This document shows positions 40,981 to 49,051 of a stretch of 64,000 nucleotides of DNA, piece by piece. Within the stretch, counting starts at the first letter, position 1, and each line of letters opens with the position of its first letter. The position numbers and the translations under genes are program-made. The DNA is from Pseudoglutamicibacter cumminsii (GTDB taxonomy: Bacteria; Actinomycetota; Actinomycetes; Actinomycetales; Micrococcaceae), in NCBI RefSeq assembly GCF_016907775.1, contig NZ_JAFBCO010000001.1, forward strand, positions 868,001 through 932,000. The letters run 5' to 3'. The notes beneath the pieces are model-generated. The model saw only the letters and a program-made list of their open reading frames with translations. It had not been told where the DNA came from and made no database searches.

Positions 40981-41751
40981 CTAGGACGCTGGCAGGGCGT
41001 CGTAAACCTTCTTACCGTCCGAAGCGACCTCGTTGAGGTCACCGATCACGAGCACCAGGAACTGGCCCTTGGTGCTGAACAGGTTTTCGATCTTGTTGCC
41101 GCTGATGTTCATCGTGAACCCAGCGTAGTTGTCGAAACCGTACGAGTTCGTGACCGGTTTGATGCTGATGTCGTTCCCGTTGATCGGGACTGTCTTGCAG
41201 TCCGGGTTGTCAATTTCTTGCTTGACCTGTTCGAGGGCAGCGTTTGCCTTGTCAGCCGACGGATACATCAGCACGGTCACGGCCTTCTGCTTCGGCGACG
41301 ACTGCGAAGCGCTCACCACCTGCGCGCCGTCCCGGGCGAGCTCCGCAGCGCCATAGATCACGGCTGGGCAAGAGTTAGCGAGGTTGCCCGCACCCACATC
41401 GGGCTTCTTCAAGTGCGGTCCAAGGTCCAGAACCTGGTAGTCAGAGCCGACGTTGTTCTTCATGAACTCCAGGAACTTCGGGTCTGCCTTCGCCGCACCG
41501 GTAGTCTGCGAACCCTGCGAACCCTGCGTGCCCTGGGACTGCTGGCCCTGGGACTGTTGGGCTTGGGAAGACATGCTTGGCGACGGCTGTGCCGTCTCGG
41601 TCTGCATCGGCTGCTGAGACGACTGCGAAGGCTCCGGGCTCGGCTCCTCGCCGCCGTTCTTATTGCCGCAACCCACAAGCGAGACTGCGAGCAGTGGCGC
41701 CACGGCCATCATTGCAACTGTGCGTCGTGCGGTCTTCGTCTTGTTAAACAT
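40981..41751 (-). CDS. Lipoprotein with Gln/Ser-rich linker
   Basis: The 256-residue protein has a lipoprotein signal with lipobox LVGC near residue 26, then a Gln/Ser/Pro-rich linker of about 55 residues, then a folded domain of about 170 residues with four Cys residues (NSCPAV, NPDCKT and others). Its function is unknown. It shares the domain and the C-terminal GDL-GKKVYDALP motif with the next gene, so the two arose by duplication. I use ATG 41751 because AGGGA lies seven bases upstream. The three minus-strand genes 41751-38700 look like one operon. Confidence 0.8.
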   Translation of the reverse strand: MFNKTKTARRTVAMMAVAPLLAVSLVGCGNKNGGEEPSPEPSQSSQQPMQTETAQPSPSMSSQAQQSQGQQSQGTQGSQGSQTTGAAKADPKFLEFMKNNVGSDYQVLDLGPHLKKPDVGAGNLANSCPAVIYGAAELARDGAQVVSASQSSPKQKAVTVLMYPSADKANAALEQVKQEIDNPDCKTVPINGNDISIKPVTNSYGFDNYAGFTMNISGNKIENLFSTKGQFLVLVIGDLNEVASDGKKVYDALPAS

Positions 41752-41881
41752 GTTCAAGTCCCTACATATAGATGGGTTCTAGTGAGACACTAGCCTTGCG
41801 TAATTTTGCTCTGATTTCTAGGGTATCGGGCATTTTCTCCTAGGCTGATTCATAGATTCGCTCGATAACTAGGAGGTGTTT

Positions 41882-42964
41882 GTGCAACCAAAATTCCTTG
41901 TTGGTTTCGTCTTCGCTTTGGCGTCATCTTTCGCGTTCGCCCTTCCTGGACCCGTGGGGAAAGCGCTGTATGGTTCCGGCTGGTCACCCGGCTCGGTGAC
42001 GCTGGTGAGGCTCACTGGTTGCGCACTCGTCCTCCTGTTCCCCACGTTGATTCAGTTGCGCGGCAAATGGGGCGAAGTCCGTGCGCACTGGCGGCTTATT
42101 GTCGCGTTCGGCCTGTTTTCGATGACGGGCGTTCAGGCGACCTATTTCGTTGCTGTTGAACGCCTCAACGTGACGGTCGCGATCCTGCTTGAGATGACCG
42201 CGCCCATGATGATCGTGTTTTGGCTGTGGGCTCGCACCAAGGCCCGCCCTTCCGGGTTGACATTCTTTGGGCTTGCGATCTCGATGATCGGTTTGGTTGC
42301 AGTGCTCGATGTGGGTGCTGTGATCCGTGAAGGTTCCGATGCGCTGGATGCGCTAGGCGTCATCATGGGCTTGGCCTCGGCGGTGTGCCTGGCAGTGTAC
42401 TTCTTGATTTCGGCGAACGATTCGGTCAAGATCCCGTCGACTGCGCTCACTGGGCTGGGTTTCTCGGTCGGCGCCATCGGCACTGTCCCGTTTGTGGCGC
42501 TCGGTTTGCTTCCTTGGAAAGCGAGCACGGATGCTGCTGCGCTAGGTCAGTGGAACGCGCCGTGGTTCCTCGCCCACGCCATCATCATTGTTTTCACGGT
42601 CGCCGCGTACGTTCTTGGCGTGGTGGGCTTGCGGCTCATGGGCGCGGGTGTCGGCTCGTTCGTGAACCTGACCGAGGTTCTGTTCGCCGCGTTGGTCGCG
42701 TGGTGGCTTTTGGGTGAGACACTCGCGGTGGTCCAGTTCGTGGGTGGCGCTGCGATCCTCGCCGGCGTGGTGTTCATCAAACTCGGCGAGCGCCCACGCG
42801 GCCCTTCGGCTCTTGCGAAGAAGATGCCAGGCATCGAGCCTCGCCGCCGCGTCAAGTGGCGTCCCAAGCTCAAGAAGCCTCGGAAGAAAACCGCGAAAGC
42901 CCACACAACGGGCGCCAACGTGAAGACCAAGCGGCCGCCTCGTCGTGAGGTCACGCCGCGCTAA
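41882..42964 (+). CDS. EamA-family (DMT) transporter with basic C-terminal tail
   Basis: The 360-residue protein has ten hydrophobic segments arranged as two EamA repeats. The closing part MGAGVGSFVNLTEVLFAALVAWWLLGE near residue 255 is typical of RhtA-like metabolite exporters. GTG 41882 follows AGGAGG by five bases; a GTG at 41876 overlaps that site. The last 60 residues form a Lys/Arg/Pro-rich cytoplasmic tail (KWRPKLKKPRKK and KTKRPPRR), longer than usual for the family. The substrate is unknown. Confidence 0.88.
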   Translation: MQPKFLVGFVFALASSFAFALPGPVGKALYGSGWSPGSVTLVRLTGCALVLLFPTLIQLRGKWGEVRAHWRLIVAFGLFSMTGVQATYFVAVERLNVTVAILLEMTAPMMIVFWLWARTKARPSGLTFFGLAISMIGLVAVLDVGAVIREGSDALDALGVIMGLASAVCLAVYFLISANDSVKIPSTALTGLGFSVGAIGTVPFVALGLLPWKASTDAAALGQWNAPWFLAHAIIIVFTVAAYVLGVVGLRLMGAGVGSFVNLTEVLFAALVAWWLLGETLAVVQFVGGAAILAGVVFIKLGERPRGPSALAKKMPGIEPRRRVKWRPKLKKPRKKTAKAHTTGANVKTKRPPRREVTPR

Positions 42965-42984
42965 CCGCGCCTCGGCTAACGAAT

Positions 42985-44388
42985 CTAGATTCCGGCGTCG
43001 CTGGATTCGTAGGCCATGTTGCTGAAACGGGAGTAGTGGCCCTGGAACGCGACCACGATCGTCTTCGTTGGACCGTTTCTGTGCTTCGCGACAATCACAT
43101 CGGCCTCACCGGCTCGCGGCGATTCCTTGTCGTAGATGTCTTCGCGGTGCAGCAGGATGACCATGTCCGCGTCCTGCTCAATCGAACCGGATTCACGCAG
43201 ATCGGACACCTGGGGGCGCTTGTCGGTGCGCTGCTCTGAGCCACGGTTGAGCTGGGACAGCGCGATCACTGGGACCTCAAGCTCCTTAGCCAGAAGCTTC
43301 AACGCACGCGAGAACTCAGCGACTTCCTGCTGACGCGATTCAACGCGCTTACCCGAGGACATGAGCTGCAGGTAGTCGAGCACCACGAGCTTGAGGTTGT
43401 GCTGCTGCTTGAGGCGGCGGCACTTCGCGCGGATCTCCATGAGCGTCATGTTCGGTGAATCGTCAATGAAGAACGGTGCACTGTTGAGCTCGGGCAGGGT
43501 GCGGGCGACCTTGGCCCAGTCGCTGTCCTGCATGTCGCCCTTGCGGATGTTCTGGAGCCCGATGGCGGTCTCAGCTGAAAGCAAGCGCATCGCGATTTCG
43601 GAACGGCCCATTTCAAGCGAGAAGAACACGGTCGTCATGTTGTTCTTGATCGCGGCGGAACGCGCGATGTCGAGTGCGAAGGTCGACTTACCGACCGCTG
43701 GGCGCGCCGCGACAACGATCATCTGGCCGCCCTGGAAGCCCTGGGTCAGTTCGTCGAGCTCATAGAAACCCGACGGCACGCCCGTGATTTCGTCGCCCGA
43801 TTTCTGTCCCGCCGCCTCGATCTCATCGACTGTGTGCTCCATGATGTCTGAAAGCACGACGTAGTCTTCGGCGGTCCTGCGTTCAGCGACCTGCATGACT
43901 TCGGCTTGCGCATCGTTGACGATCGCGTCGACCTCGCCGTCGGCGGCGTAGGCCATCTGGGTGATGCGGTCACCCGCATAGACGAGGCGGCGCAGGATCG
44001 CGCGCTCCCTCACAATCTCTGCGTAGAAGCTCGCGTTCGCGGCGGTTGGGACGGACTGGATGACCTCGTGGATATACGCCGCGCCGCCGGCCCGGTTGAG
44101 TTCCCCGTTTTTGGTGAGGTAGCTCGAAACCGTCACGGCGTCAGCTGGCTCACCGCGGCCGTAGAGATCCGTGATGGCGTCAAAGATGGTTGAGTGCGCT
44201 GGCTTGTAGAAGTCCGATGAGCGGAGGATCTCAACGCAGTCAGCGATCGCGTCTTGGGAGAGCAACATGCCACCCAAGACGGACTGTTCCGCTGCGAGGT
44301 CCTGAGGTGGGACGCGCTCCGAAAGCGCCGAGCCGCCTGCAGATGACGCACCTGCATCGTTGTATTGGGAATCGCTGTATTGATCCAC
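42985..44388 (-). CDS. dnaB: Replicative DNA helicase
   Basis: The 467-residue protein unwinds DNA ahead of the replication fork. The N-terminal domain (PPQDLAAEQSVLGGMLLSQDAIADCVE) is followed by the RecA-like helicase domain with Walker A ARPAVGKSTFALDIARS near residue 205, Walker B LVVLDYLQLM near 310, and IALSQLNRGSEQR near 350. It contains no intein. I use GTG 44388 because GGAGGAG lies just upstream; the longer frame is unsupported. It is separated from rplI by about 6 kb, whereas many actinobacteria keep the two adjacent. A DnaA-box-rich region lies just upstream. Confidence 0.96.
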   Translation of the reverse strand: MDQYSDSQYNDAGASSAGGSALSERVPPQDLAAEQSVLGGMLLSQDAIADCVEILRSSDFYKPAHSTIFDAITDLYGRGEPADAVTVSSYLTKNGELNRAGGAAYIHEVIQSVPTAANASFYAEIVRERAILRRLVYAGDRITQMAYAADGEVDAIVNDAQAEVMQVAERRTAEDYVVLSDIMEHTVDEIEAAGQKSGDEITGVPSGFYELDELTQGFQGGQMIVVAARPAVGKSTFALDIARSAAIKNNMTTVFFSLEMGRSEIAMRLLSAETAIGLQNIRKGDMQDSDWAKVARTLPELNSAPFFIDDSPNMTLMEIRAKCRRLKQQHNLKLVVLDYLQLMSSGKRVESRQQEVAEFSRALKLLAKELEVPVIALSQLNRGSEQRTDKRPQVSDLRESGSIEQDADMVILLHREDIYDKESPRAGEADVIVAKHRNGPTKTIVVAFQGHYSRFSNMAYESSDAGI

Positions 44389-44488
44389 TGTGCTCCTCCA
44401 GCCCACCTCAGCCACTAGCTTGGCCCTGCTCCGAGTAGGTACCGCCTTCACGCCAGTGTAAGGCGAAAAACCTCCATGACAAGCCAGG

Positions 44489-44765
44489 TTATCCACAGGC
44501 CTTGGGGATCATGTGTGGACAATTGTGGAACACACCGGTGGATATCCACCACTTCTGTGGATAACTTGGGGATAAGTATGGGAGTTTCTCACCTATGATG
44601 CCCAAACTTCCGTATGATTCCGCGGTTTTTGCTTGTGGACCAAACAATTCCGCTAAAAACTTTTCCCCAACCTTCAAGCTCAACTCTCATGTTGACAAGA
44701 CGGATATCCACGCGGTACACACCCAAAAATGAAAGTTATCCACAGGTTTGTGGGACTTACCCACA
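44489..44765. other. DnaA-box-rich, gene-free region upstream of dnaB
   Basis: Within this stretch I see TTATCCACA at 44489 and 44736, its complement TGTGGATAA at 44556, and TGTGGACAA (TTGTCCACA) at 44514. One-mismatch copies lie at 44567, 44634 and 44757. Two GATATC-centred palindromes (44538-44551 and near 44703) and an AT-richer block (about 44575-44735) lie between them. The wider gap 44389-45023 holds no gene that I can support apart from the riboswitch. This could be an origin-like or DnaA-titrating element; dnaA itself is not in the window. Confidence 0.55.
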
Positions 44766-44937
44766 GACTCACCCAAGTAGAGGTTGAAGGTTTGGCACAA
44801 GTGCACGCAATGTGTCAGCCGCGAGCTCGTTGACTATAGCGACCACAGCATCGACGCGGTCCGAATGCTGACTCCCTTGCCAACCTCGCCCACGACTCCG
44901 ACGCGCTCCGCACCGGGAATCTGTGGCATAGTGTTCT

Positions 44938-45016
44938 CCCGACACGGGGTGCACCCACTGAGGTGCTGAGATCACACCCGTTGAACCTGATCTAGTTCGC
45001 ACTAGCGAAGGGATGT
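44938..45016 (+). promoter_or_regulatory. TPP riboswitch (THI element)
   Basis: The conserved core is visible in order: ACGGGGTGC, CTGAGAT, ACCCGTTGAACCTGATC, then a short variable stem (TAGTTCGCACTA) and GCGAAGGGA. These match the thiamine pyrophosphate aptamer. It ends about eight bases before the thiD ATG, so it probably blocks ribosome access when thiamine pyrophosphate is abundant. It controls thiD-MFS-thiM-thiE. Confidence 0.93.
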
Positions 45017-45023
45017 CCCCACA

Positions 45024-46061
45024 ATGCATGCCTCCGTGCGCCCACTTTCTGCCGGCGCATCGACCCCCGGCGCCCAGCGCGCGTCTCACCGAAACACCGC
45101 CCCGAGCGACGACACTGTTCCATACGGCGACACCGTCCCGTGCGTCGGCACTGTTCCATGCGTCGTCACGATCGCCGGAACAGATCCGACCGGCGGCGCT
45201 GGTTCAGCCGCCGATATCAAAAGCATTCATGCCGCTGGCGGCTATGCCCTCCCCGTGACCACCGCGGTGCTGGCGCAGAATAGCTCGCGTGTGACCCACA
45301 TCGAACATATGAGCCCAACCGTGGTACGTGCACAACTCGATGCCATCGCGGAACATGCGCGCATCGATGCGGTCAAAATCGGAATGCTCGGCACCGCGGC
45401 AAACGTCCAGGCTGTGGCTGAATGGCTCAGCGAAGCGAAACCACAGCTGATCGTGGTCGATCCGGTCATGATCTCAAGCAGCGGAACCGCCCTGATTGCG
45501 CCTGAAGCATTCCCTGAAGTTGCGGCGCTCTGCGCTGCCGCGGACGTCGTAACCCCGAACGCCCTCGAGCTAGCGGAACTGACCGGTTCGACCCGCGGCG
45601 AGAACCACGCCGACGTGTGCAACCAGGCACGCGCGTGGGCCGAGCGGCACGGGAATGTTGTGATCGCTAAGACCGGCCACCTGGATTCTGAGCAGACCAC
45701 AAACTACTGGATCGAGTCCGGCGCCGAACCCATCGCGATACACACCCAACGCGTTGACTCCTCGGCAACCCAGGGCACGGGATGTGCGCTCGCGTCTGCG
45801 CTCACCACGAGACTAGCTGCGGGAGATGCTCCTGCCCAAGCACTCGCATGGGCCAGTGATTGGCTGCACCACGCGATTTCTCACGGCGAGCGCCTCGATG
45901 TCACGCTCACACGTGGCCAGCCCCTGGCAGGTCCCGTGGATCATTTCCATCACGTCCGCGCCGCCATGCCCCAGCCGCACATGCCGCAACCGGAGGCGCC
46001 TGCGCCTCCCGGCCCGCTCCAGCATAGCTCTGGCGCTTGCGAGGGCGGCGGCTCGAAGTGA
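45024..46061 (+). CDS. thiD: Hydroxymethylpyrimidine / phosphomethylpyrimidine kinase
   Basis: The 345-residue protein has the ribokinase-like ThiD core with TIAGTDPTGGAGSAADIK near residue 49, VVDPVMISSSG near 144, TPNALELAELTG near 178, and the catalytic GTGCALASA near 252. It phosphorylates HMP and HMP-P for thiamine synthesis. The first 45 residues are a hydrophilic extension partly made of three degenerate DTVP-type repeats (18-bp DNA units). The C-terminus has another Pro/Gln-rich extension. It is the first gene behind the TPP riboswitch and overlaps the MFS gene by four bases (GTGA). Confidence 0.93.
   Translation: MHASVRPLSAGASTPGAQRASHRNTAPSDDTVPYGDTVPCVGTVPCVVTIAGTDPTGGAGSAADIKSIHAAGGYALPVTTAVLAQNSSRVTHIEHMSPTVVRAQLDAIAEHARIDAVKIGMLGTAANVQAVAEWLSEAKPQLIVVDPVMISSSGTALIAPEAFPEVAALCAAADVVTPNALELAELTGSTRGENHADVCNQARAWAERHGNVVIAKTGHLDSEQTTNYWIESGAEPIAIHTQRVDSSATQGTGCALASALTTRLAAGDAPAQALAWASDWLHHAISHGERLDVTLTRGQPLAGPVDHFHHVRAAMPQPHMPQPEAPAPPGPLQHSSGACEGGGSK
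45111..45164. repeat. Three tandem 18-bp repeats in the 5-prime part of thiD
   Basis: GACACTGTTCCATACGGC, GACACCGTCCCGTGCGTC and GGCACTGTTCCATGCGTC lie end to end, in frame, and encode the degenerate units DTVPYG, DTVPCV and GTVPCV just before the kinase core. Confidence 0.8.
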
Positions 46062-47461
46062 CTTACCAAGCACAAGCGAATACCAGACTGCCGCACCCCG
46101 CGCATTCACGCCCAAACAGAAAGTTCCCACCGCGTGCGAAGGCCGCTCTCCAGGCGGGGGTCGTCGGTAACTGGGTGGATAACATCCACATGTTTCTGCC
46201 GGTCATCGCGCTCGCTCCTGCCCTCGAAGTTCTGGCCGGTCCCGCGGCGAGCGCTACAACCGGTGCCGGCGCAGGCGCTGCCGTCGTGATCGCGATGTTG
46301 CTCGGCAGGCCCGTGGGTGGGCTGGTGTTCGGTCGCATTTCTGATAAGTGGGGGCGAACCCGCGCCACGAGGCTCGCGCTTGTAGGCACGGCGGTGTGCG
46401 CAGCCGCGATCGCGCTGGTTCCGACCCACCAGGTGTGGGGTGTGTGGACGTTCGTTGCCGTGGTGGCTGCCCGGTTCGTGGGCGGGGTTTTCATCGCGGG
46501 TGAGTATTCAGCCGCGATCCCGCTGGCGATGGAATGGTCTCCTCCCCGTTTGCGGGGCTGGTTTTCGGGGCTCATTTTGTCGATGGCGCCGTGGGCTCAA
46601 GCTTCAATCGCGTTCGCTACTGCGATGATGTTGTCTTGGTTGGGCACGGATGCGTATGCGGTGTGGGGTTGGCGGGTTTTGTTCGCTTTCGCTGCGTTAG
46701 CTTCGCTCGGGATGTACGTCTTTTACCGTTTCTATGTTGAGGATTCTGCACCCGGCCATATCGGCAACCATGCTCAACGTGCAGTGCATCATGGGGCCGG
46801 ACGCGTCGTCGACGTCGTGGCTGGACCGTTCGCTGGCCGTTTCTGGCAGATCTTTGTTCTGCTTTCGGGCTTGTGGTGCATGACGGTCGCAACGGTCTTG
46901 ATCTTGCCCGCGCATGTTGGTTCCGGCGCATCTTCTGCTTCCAACACCGCTAGCGGTTCCGCTACGGCTGCCACTGCTGGCTTGGATGCCGGCGCCATCG
47001 CGTTGGCGATGGGCGTGGCCTCGGTTGCGCAGGCTGTTGCGATGGCGGTGCTGGGCCACGTCTCAACCCGGCTGGGTCGCCGCCGGTTCTTTATGGCGTG
47101 GGCGTTGCTTGCCGGGACTGTGGGTGTTGCCGCGTGGTGGTGTGCTGTCTCTGCGTCCTCGTTTGGTGCTGCGGCCGCGTGGGCTGCGGTGGCTCAGGTT
47201 GCGACGGTTTCTGCGTATGGCCCTGTTGCCGCGTACATTTCTGAGGCGTTTCCGGCTCGGGTTCGTTCGACGGGCTATGGGGTTGCGTACTCGTTTTCGT
47301 TGATTCTGCCGATGCTGTATCCGCTGTGGTTGCCTGTCGTGTCCGGTGTGGTGGGTGCGCAGGTTTCCGTGGTTGCCGTGTTGTGTGTGGGTGCGCTTTT
47401 GGTGGGTATGGGCGCGGCGTTGGGTCCTGCGCAGCGTTCGAGTGAGGAGTTGCCGAGGTGA
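46058..47461 (+). CDS. MFS transporter in the thiamine operon, possible thiamine-precursor importer
   Basis: The 467-residue protein has 12 predicted membrane segments. It shows the MHS-like pattern GNWVDNIHMFLPVIA near residue 37 and LGRPVGGLVFGRISDKWGRTRAT near 80. GTG 46058 overlaps the thiD stop, and the gene's stop overlaps the thiM start by four bases, so it is fully embedded in the TPP-riboswitch operon. That strongly suggests transport of thiamine, HMP or the thiazole moiety, although the direction and substrate are inference. The first 30 residues are a hydrophilic leader. Confidence 0.85.
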   Translation: MTYQAQANTRLPHPAHSRPNRKFPPRAKAALQAGVVGNWVDNIHMFLPVIALAPALEVLAGPAASATTGAGAGAAVVIAMLLGRPVGGLVFGRISDKWGRTRATRLALVGTAVCAAAIALVPTHQVWGVWTFVAVVAARFVGGVFIAGEYSAAIPLAMEWSPPRLRGWFSGLILSMAPWAQASIAFATAMMLSWLGTDAYAVWGWRVLFAFAALASLGMYVFYRFYVEDSAPGHIGNHAQRAVHHGAGRVVDVVAGPFAGRFWQIFVLLSGLWCMTVATVLILPAHVGSGASSASNTASGSATAATAGLDAGAIALAMGVASVAQAVAMAVLGHVSTRLGRRRFFMAWALLAGTVGVAAWWCAVSASSFGAAAAWAAVAQVATVSAYGPVAAYISEAFPARVRSTGYGVAYSFSLILPMLYPLWLPVVSGVVGAQVSVVAVLCVGALLVGMGAALGPAQRSSEELPR

Positions 47462-48345
47462 GTCTTGTGGATACGCGCGAACACATGGCCGCGTGTGTGG
47501 ATGCGGTGCGCGGCCGGGTTCCGTTGGTGCATTGCATGAGTGCCGCGGTGTCTTTGAGCATGGTCGCTGATGGCTTGTTGGCTGCGGGTGCCCGGCCGTT
47601 GATGACGGAGACGCCTGCGGAGGCTCCCACGATGACCGCGCATTCCGATGCGTTGCTGGTGAATCTGGGGACCTTGAGCGAGGCCGGGGCGCGTGGCATT
47701 CCGGCGTCTGTTGCGGCTGCCCGGCGGCATGATGTGCCGTGGGTTTTGGATCCCACGGCGGTGGGGTTGGCCCCGGTGCGTACGCGGCTGGCGGGTGAGT
47801 TGTTGCGGCCCGGCGGTTCCGCTCCGCATGTGATTCGCGGCAATGCTTCTGAGATTGTGGCGCTAGCGGGTGTTGTGGATGGCGATGCGCGGTTCAGTGG
47901 CGCTGGCTTCACTGGCCGGGGTGCTGATGCGGGGCCTGTGGCGTCCGATGTGGTGCGTGCGTGGGCCTCGCAGCTTGCTCGGCGTGTGGGTGCTGTGGTT
48001 GTGGTGTCGGGTGCCGCGGATGTGGTTATGGCTGAGGATGGCGCGTTCTGCGAGGTGGCCGGCGGCGACAGGTTGTTGACTCAGGTGACGGGCACGGGCT
48101 GTTTGCATGGCGCGTTGATTGCGGCGTGCGTGGGCGCTGGCGTGGATGCGTGGGTTGCCGCGGTGGGTGCGAGCGCGTGGCTGGCCCGTGCCGCTGAGAT
48201 TGCCGCGGCGGAGGTCTCCGCGGGGGCGACCGGTACCGCCGAAGCTGCTTCGCCTCCGCGCGGTGGCCCGGGCTCGTTCCGGGTCGCATTGTTGGACGCC
48301 TTGTACCGCGTGGGAGGTGCCGAGCATGACCTTTTCACCCGATAG
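47458..48345 (+). CDS. thiM: Hydroxyethylthiazole kinase
   Basis: The 295-residue protein phosphorylates 4-methyl-5-hydroxyethylthiazole for salvage into thiamine. Family motifs are RVPLVHCMSAAVSLSMVADGLLAAGARPLM near residues 20-50, WVLDPTAVGLAPVRT near 97, VIRGNASEIVALAG near 123, and the catalytic TGTGCLHGALIAA near 211. It overlaps the MFS gene by four bases and thiE by 20 bases. Pairing with thiD and thiE gives a complete salvage route from HMP and thiazole. Confidence 0.94.
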   Translation: MSLVDTREHMAACVDAVRGRVPLVHCMSAAVSLSMVADGLLAAGARPLMTETPAEAPTMTAHSDALLVNLGTLSEAGARGIPASVAAARRHDVPWVLDPTAVGLAPVRTRLAGELLRPGGSAPHVIRGNASEIVALAGVVDGDARFSGAGFTGRGADAGPVASDVVRAWASQLARRVGAVVVVSGAADVVMAEDGAFCEVAGGDRLLTQVTGTGCLHGALIAACVGAGVDAWVAAVGASAWLARAAEIAAAEVSAGATGTAEAASPPRGGPGSFRVALLDALYRVGGAEHDLFTR

Positions 48346-49003
48346 CGCGGCACCTGTTGACGTGCGCTGTTATATGGTCACGGCTGGTTTCGACCGTTCC
48401 GTTCCCGCGTTAGCCGCGCAGTGTGCGGCGGCTGGGGCGGGCATCGTGCAGGTTCGGGTTAAGGACGTGCCCGCGCGGGAGCTACTCGAGGCGACGCTAA
48501 CGGTGGCTCAGGCGGTTGAGGCCGCCAATCCGGCAACTCGTGTGGTGGTGGATGATTCGGTTGAGGTCGCCGCTGCGGCGATGCGGCGGGGCGCTCACGT
48601 GCATGGTGTGCATGTGGGCCAGGATGATCTTCCGGTGCCGGATGTTCGTGCGCTGTTGGGTTCGGATGCTGTCGTCGGGCTGACTACGGGCACACTTGAA
48701 CTCGTTGAGCAGGCCAACGAGTGGTCGGAGCTTTTAACGTATGTGGGGGCAGGCCCTTTCAGGCCCACCCCCACGAAGGATTCGGGTCGTTCCCCGATAG
48801 GTGTTGACGGTTATCCTCGGCTTGTCGCAGCTTCCCGAGTGCCTGTGGTTGCTATCGGCGATGTGCATCCTGAGGACGCTGCCGCGTTGGCTTCCACTGG
48901 TGTTGCCGGAGTCGCGTTGGTGCGCGCTTTGGCTCGTTCGCGTGACCCTCAGCGGGATGTCCGCCGGGTGCTGTCCGCATTCGATGCCATTGCGGCCAGG
49001 TAA
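48326..49003 (+). CDS. thiE: Thiamine-phosphate synthase
   Basis: The 225-residue protein couples HMP-PP and thiazole phosphate to thiamine phosphate. It has VQVRVKDVPARELLE near residue 40, VVDDSVEVAAAA near 73, GVHVGQDDLPV near 94, GLTTGTLELVEQA near 115 and YVGAGPFRPTPTK near 135. ATG 48326 follows GGGAGG by eight bases, inside the end of thiM. It is the last gene of the riboswitch-controlled operon. A weak hairpin, CCTCGC-N6-GCGAGG, follows at 49024. Confidence 0.93.
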   Translation: MTFSPDSAAPVDVRCYMVTAGFDRSVPALAAQCAAAGAGIVQVRVKDVPARELLEATLTVAQAVEAANPATRVVVDDSVEVAAAAMRRGAHVHGVHVGQDDLPVPDVRALLGSDAVVGLTTGTLELVEQANEWSELLTYVGAGPFRPTPTKDSGRSPIGVDGYPRLVAASRVPVVAIGDVHPEDAAALASTGVAGVALVRALARSRDPQRDVRRVLSAFDAIAAR

Positions 49004-49023
49004 CCGTGTTTAGCTCATCGTGT

Positions 49024-49041
49024 CCTCGCTACGTGGCGAGG
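49024..49041. terminator. Weak hairpin between thiE and the PepSY lipoprotein gene
   Basis: CCTCGC-TACGTG-GCGAGG is a perfect six-base stem 20 bp after the thiE stop and just before the convergent lipoprotein stop. There is no T-run, so its termination strength is uncertain. Confidence 0.35.
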
Positions 49042-49051
49042 TTGCGCGTGT

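Noticed and set aside
44489-44765. Calling this region the chromosomal origin outright
   Set aside because: The boxes are convincing, but dnaA and dnaN are absent and I cannot compute GC skew or read depth, so it stays a candidate DnaA-binding region.
44769-45089. 106-residue minus-strand frame covering the thiD leader
   Set aside because: It overlaps the TPP riboswitch on the opposite strand and has no family features.
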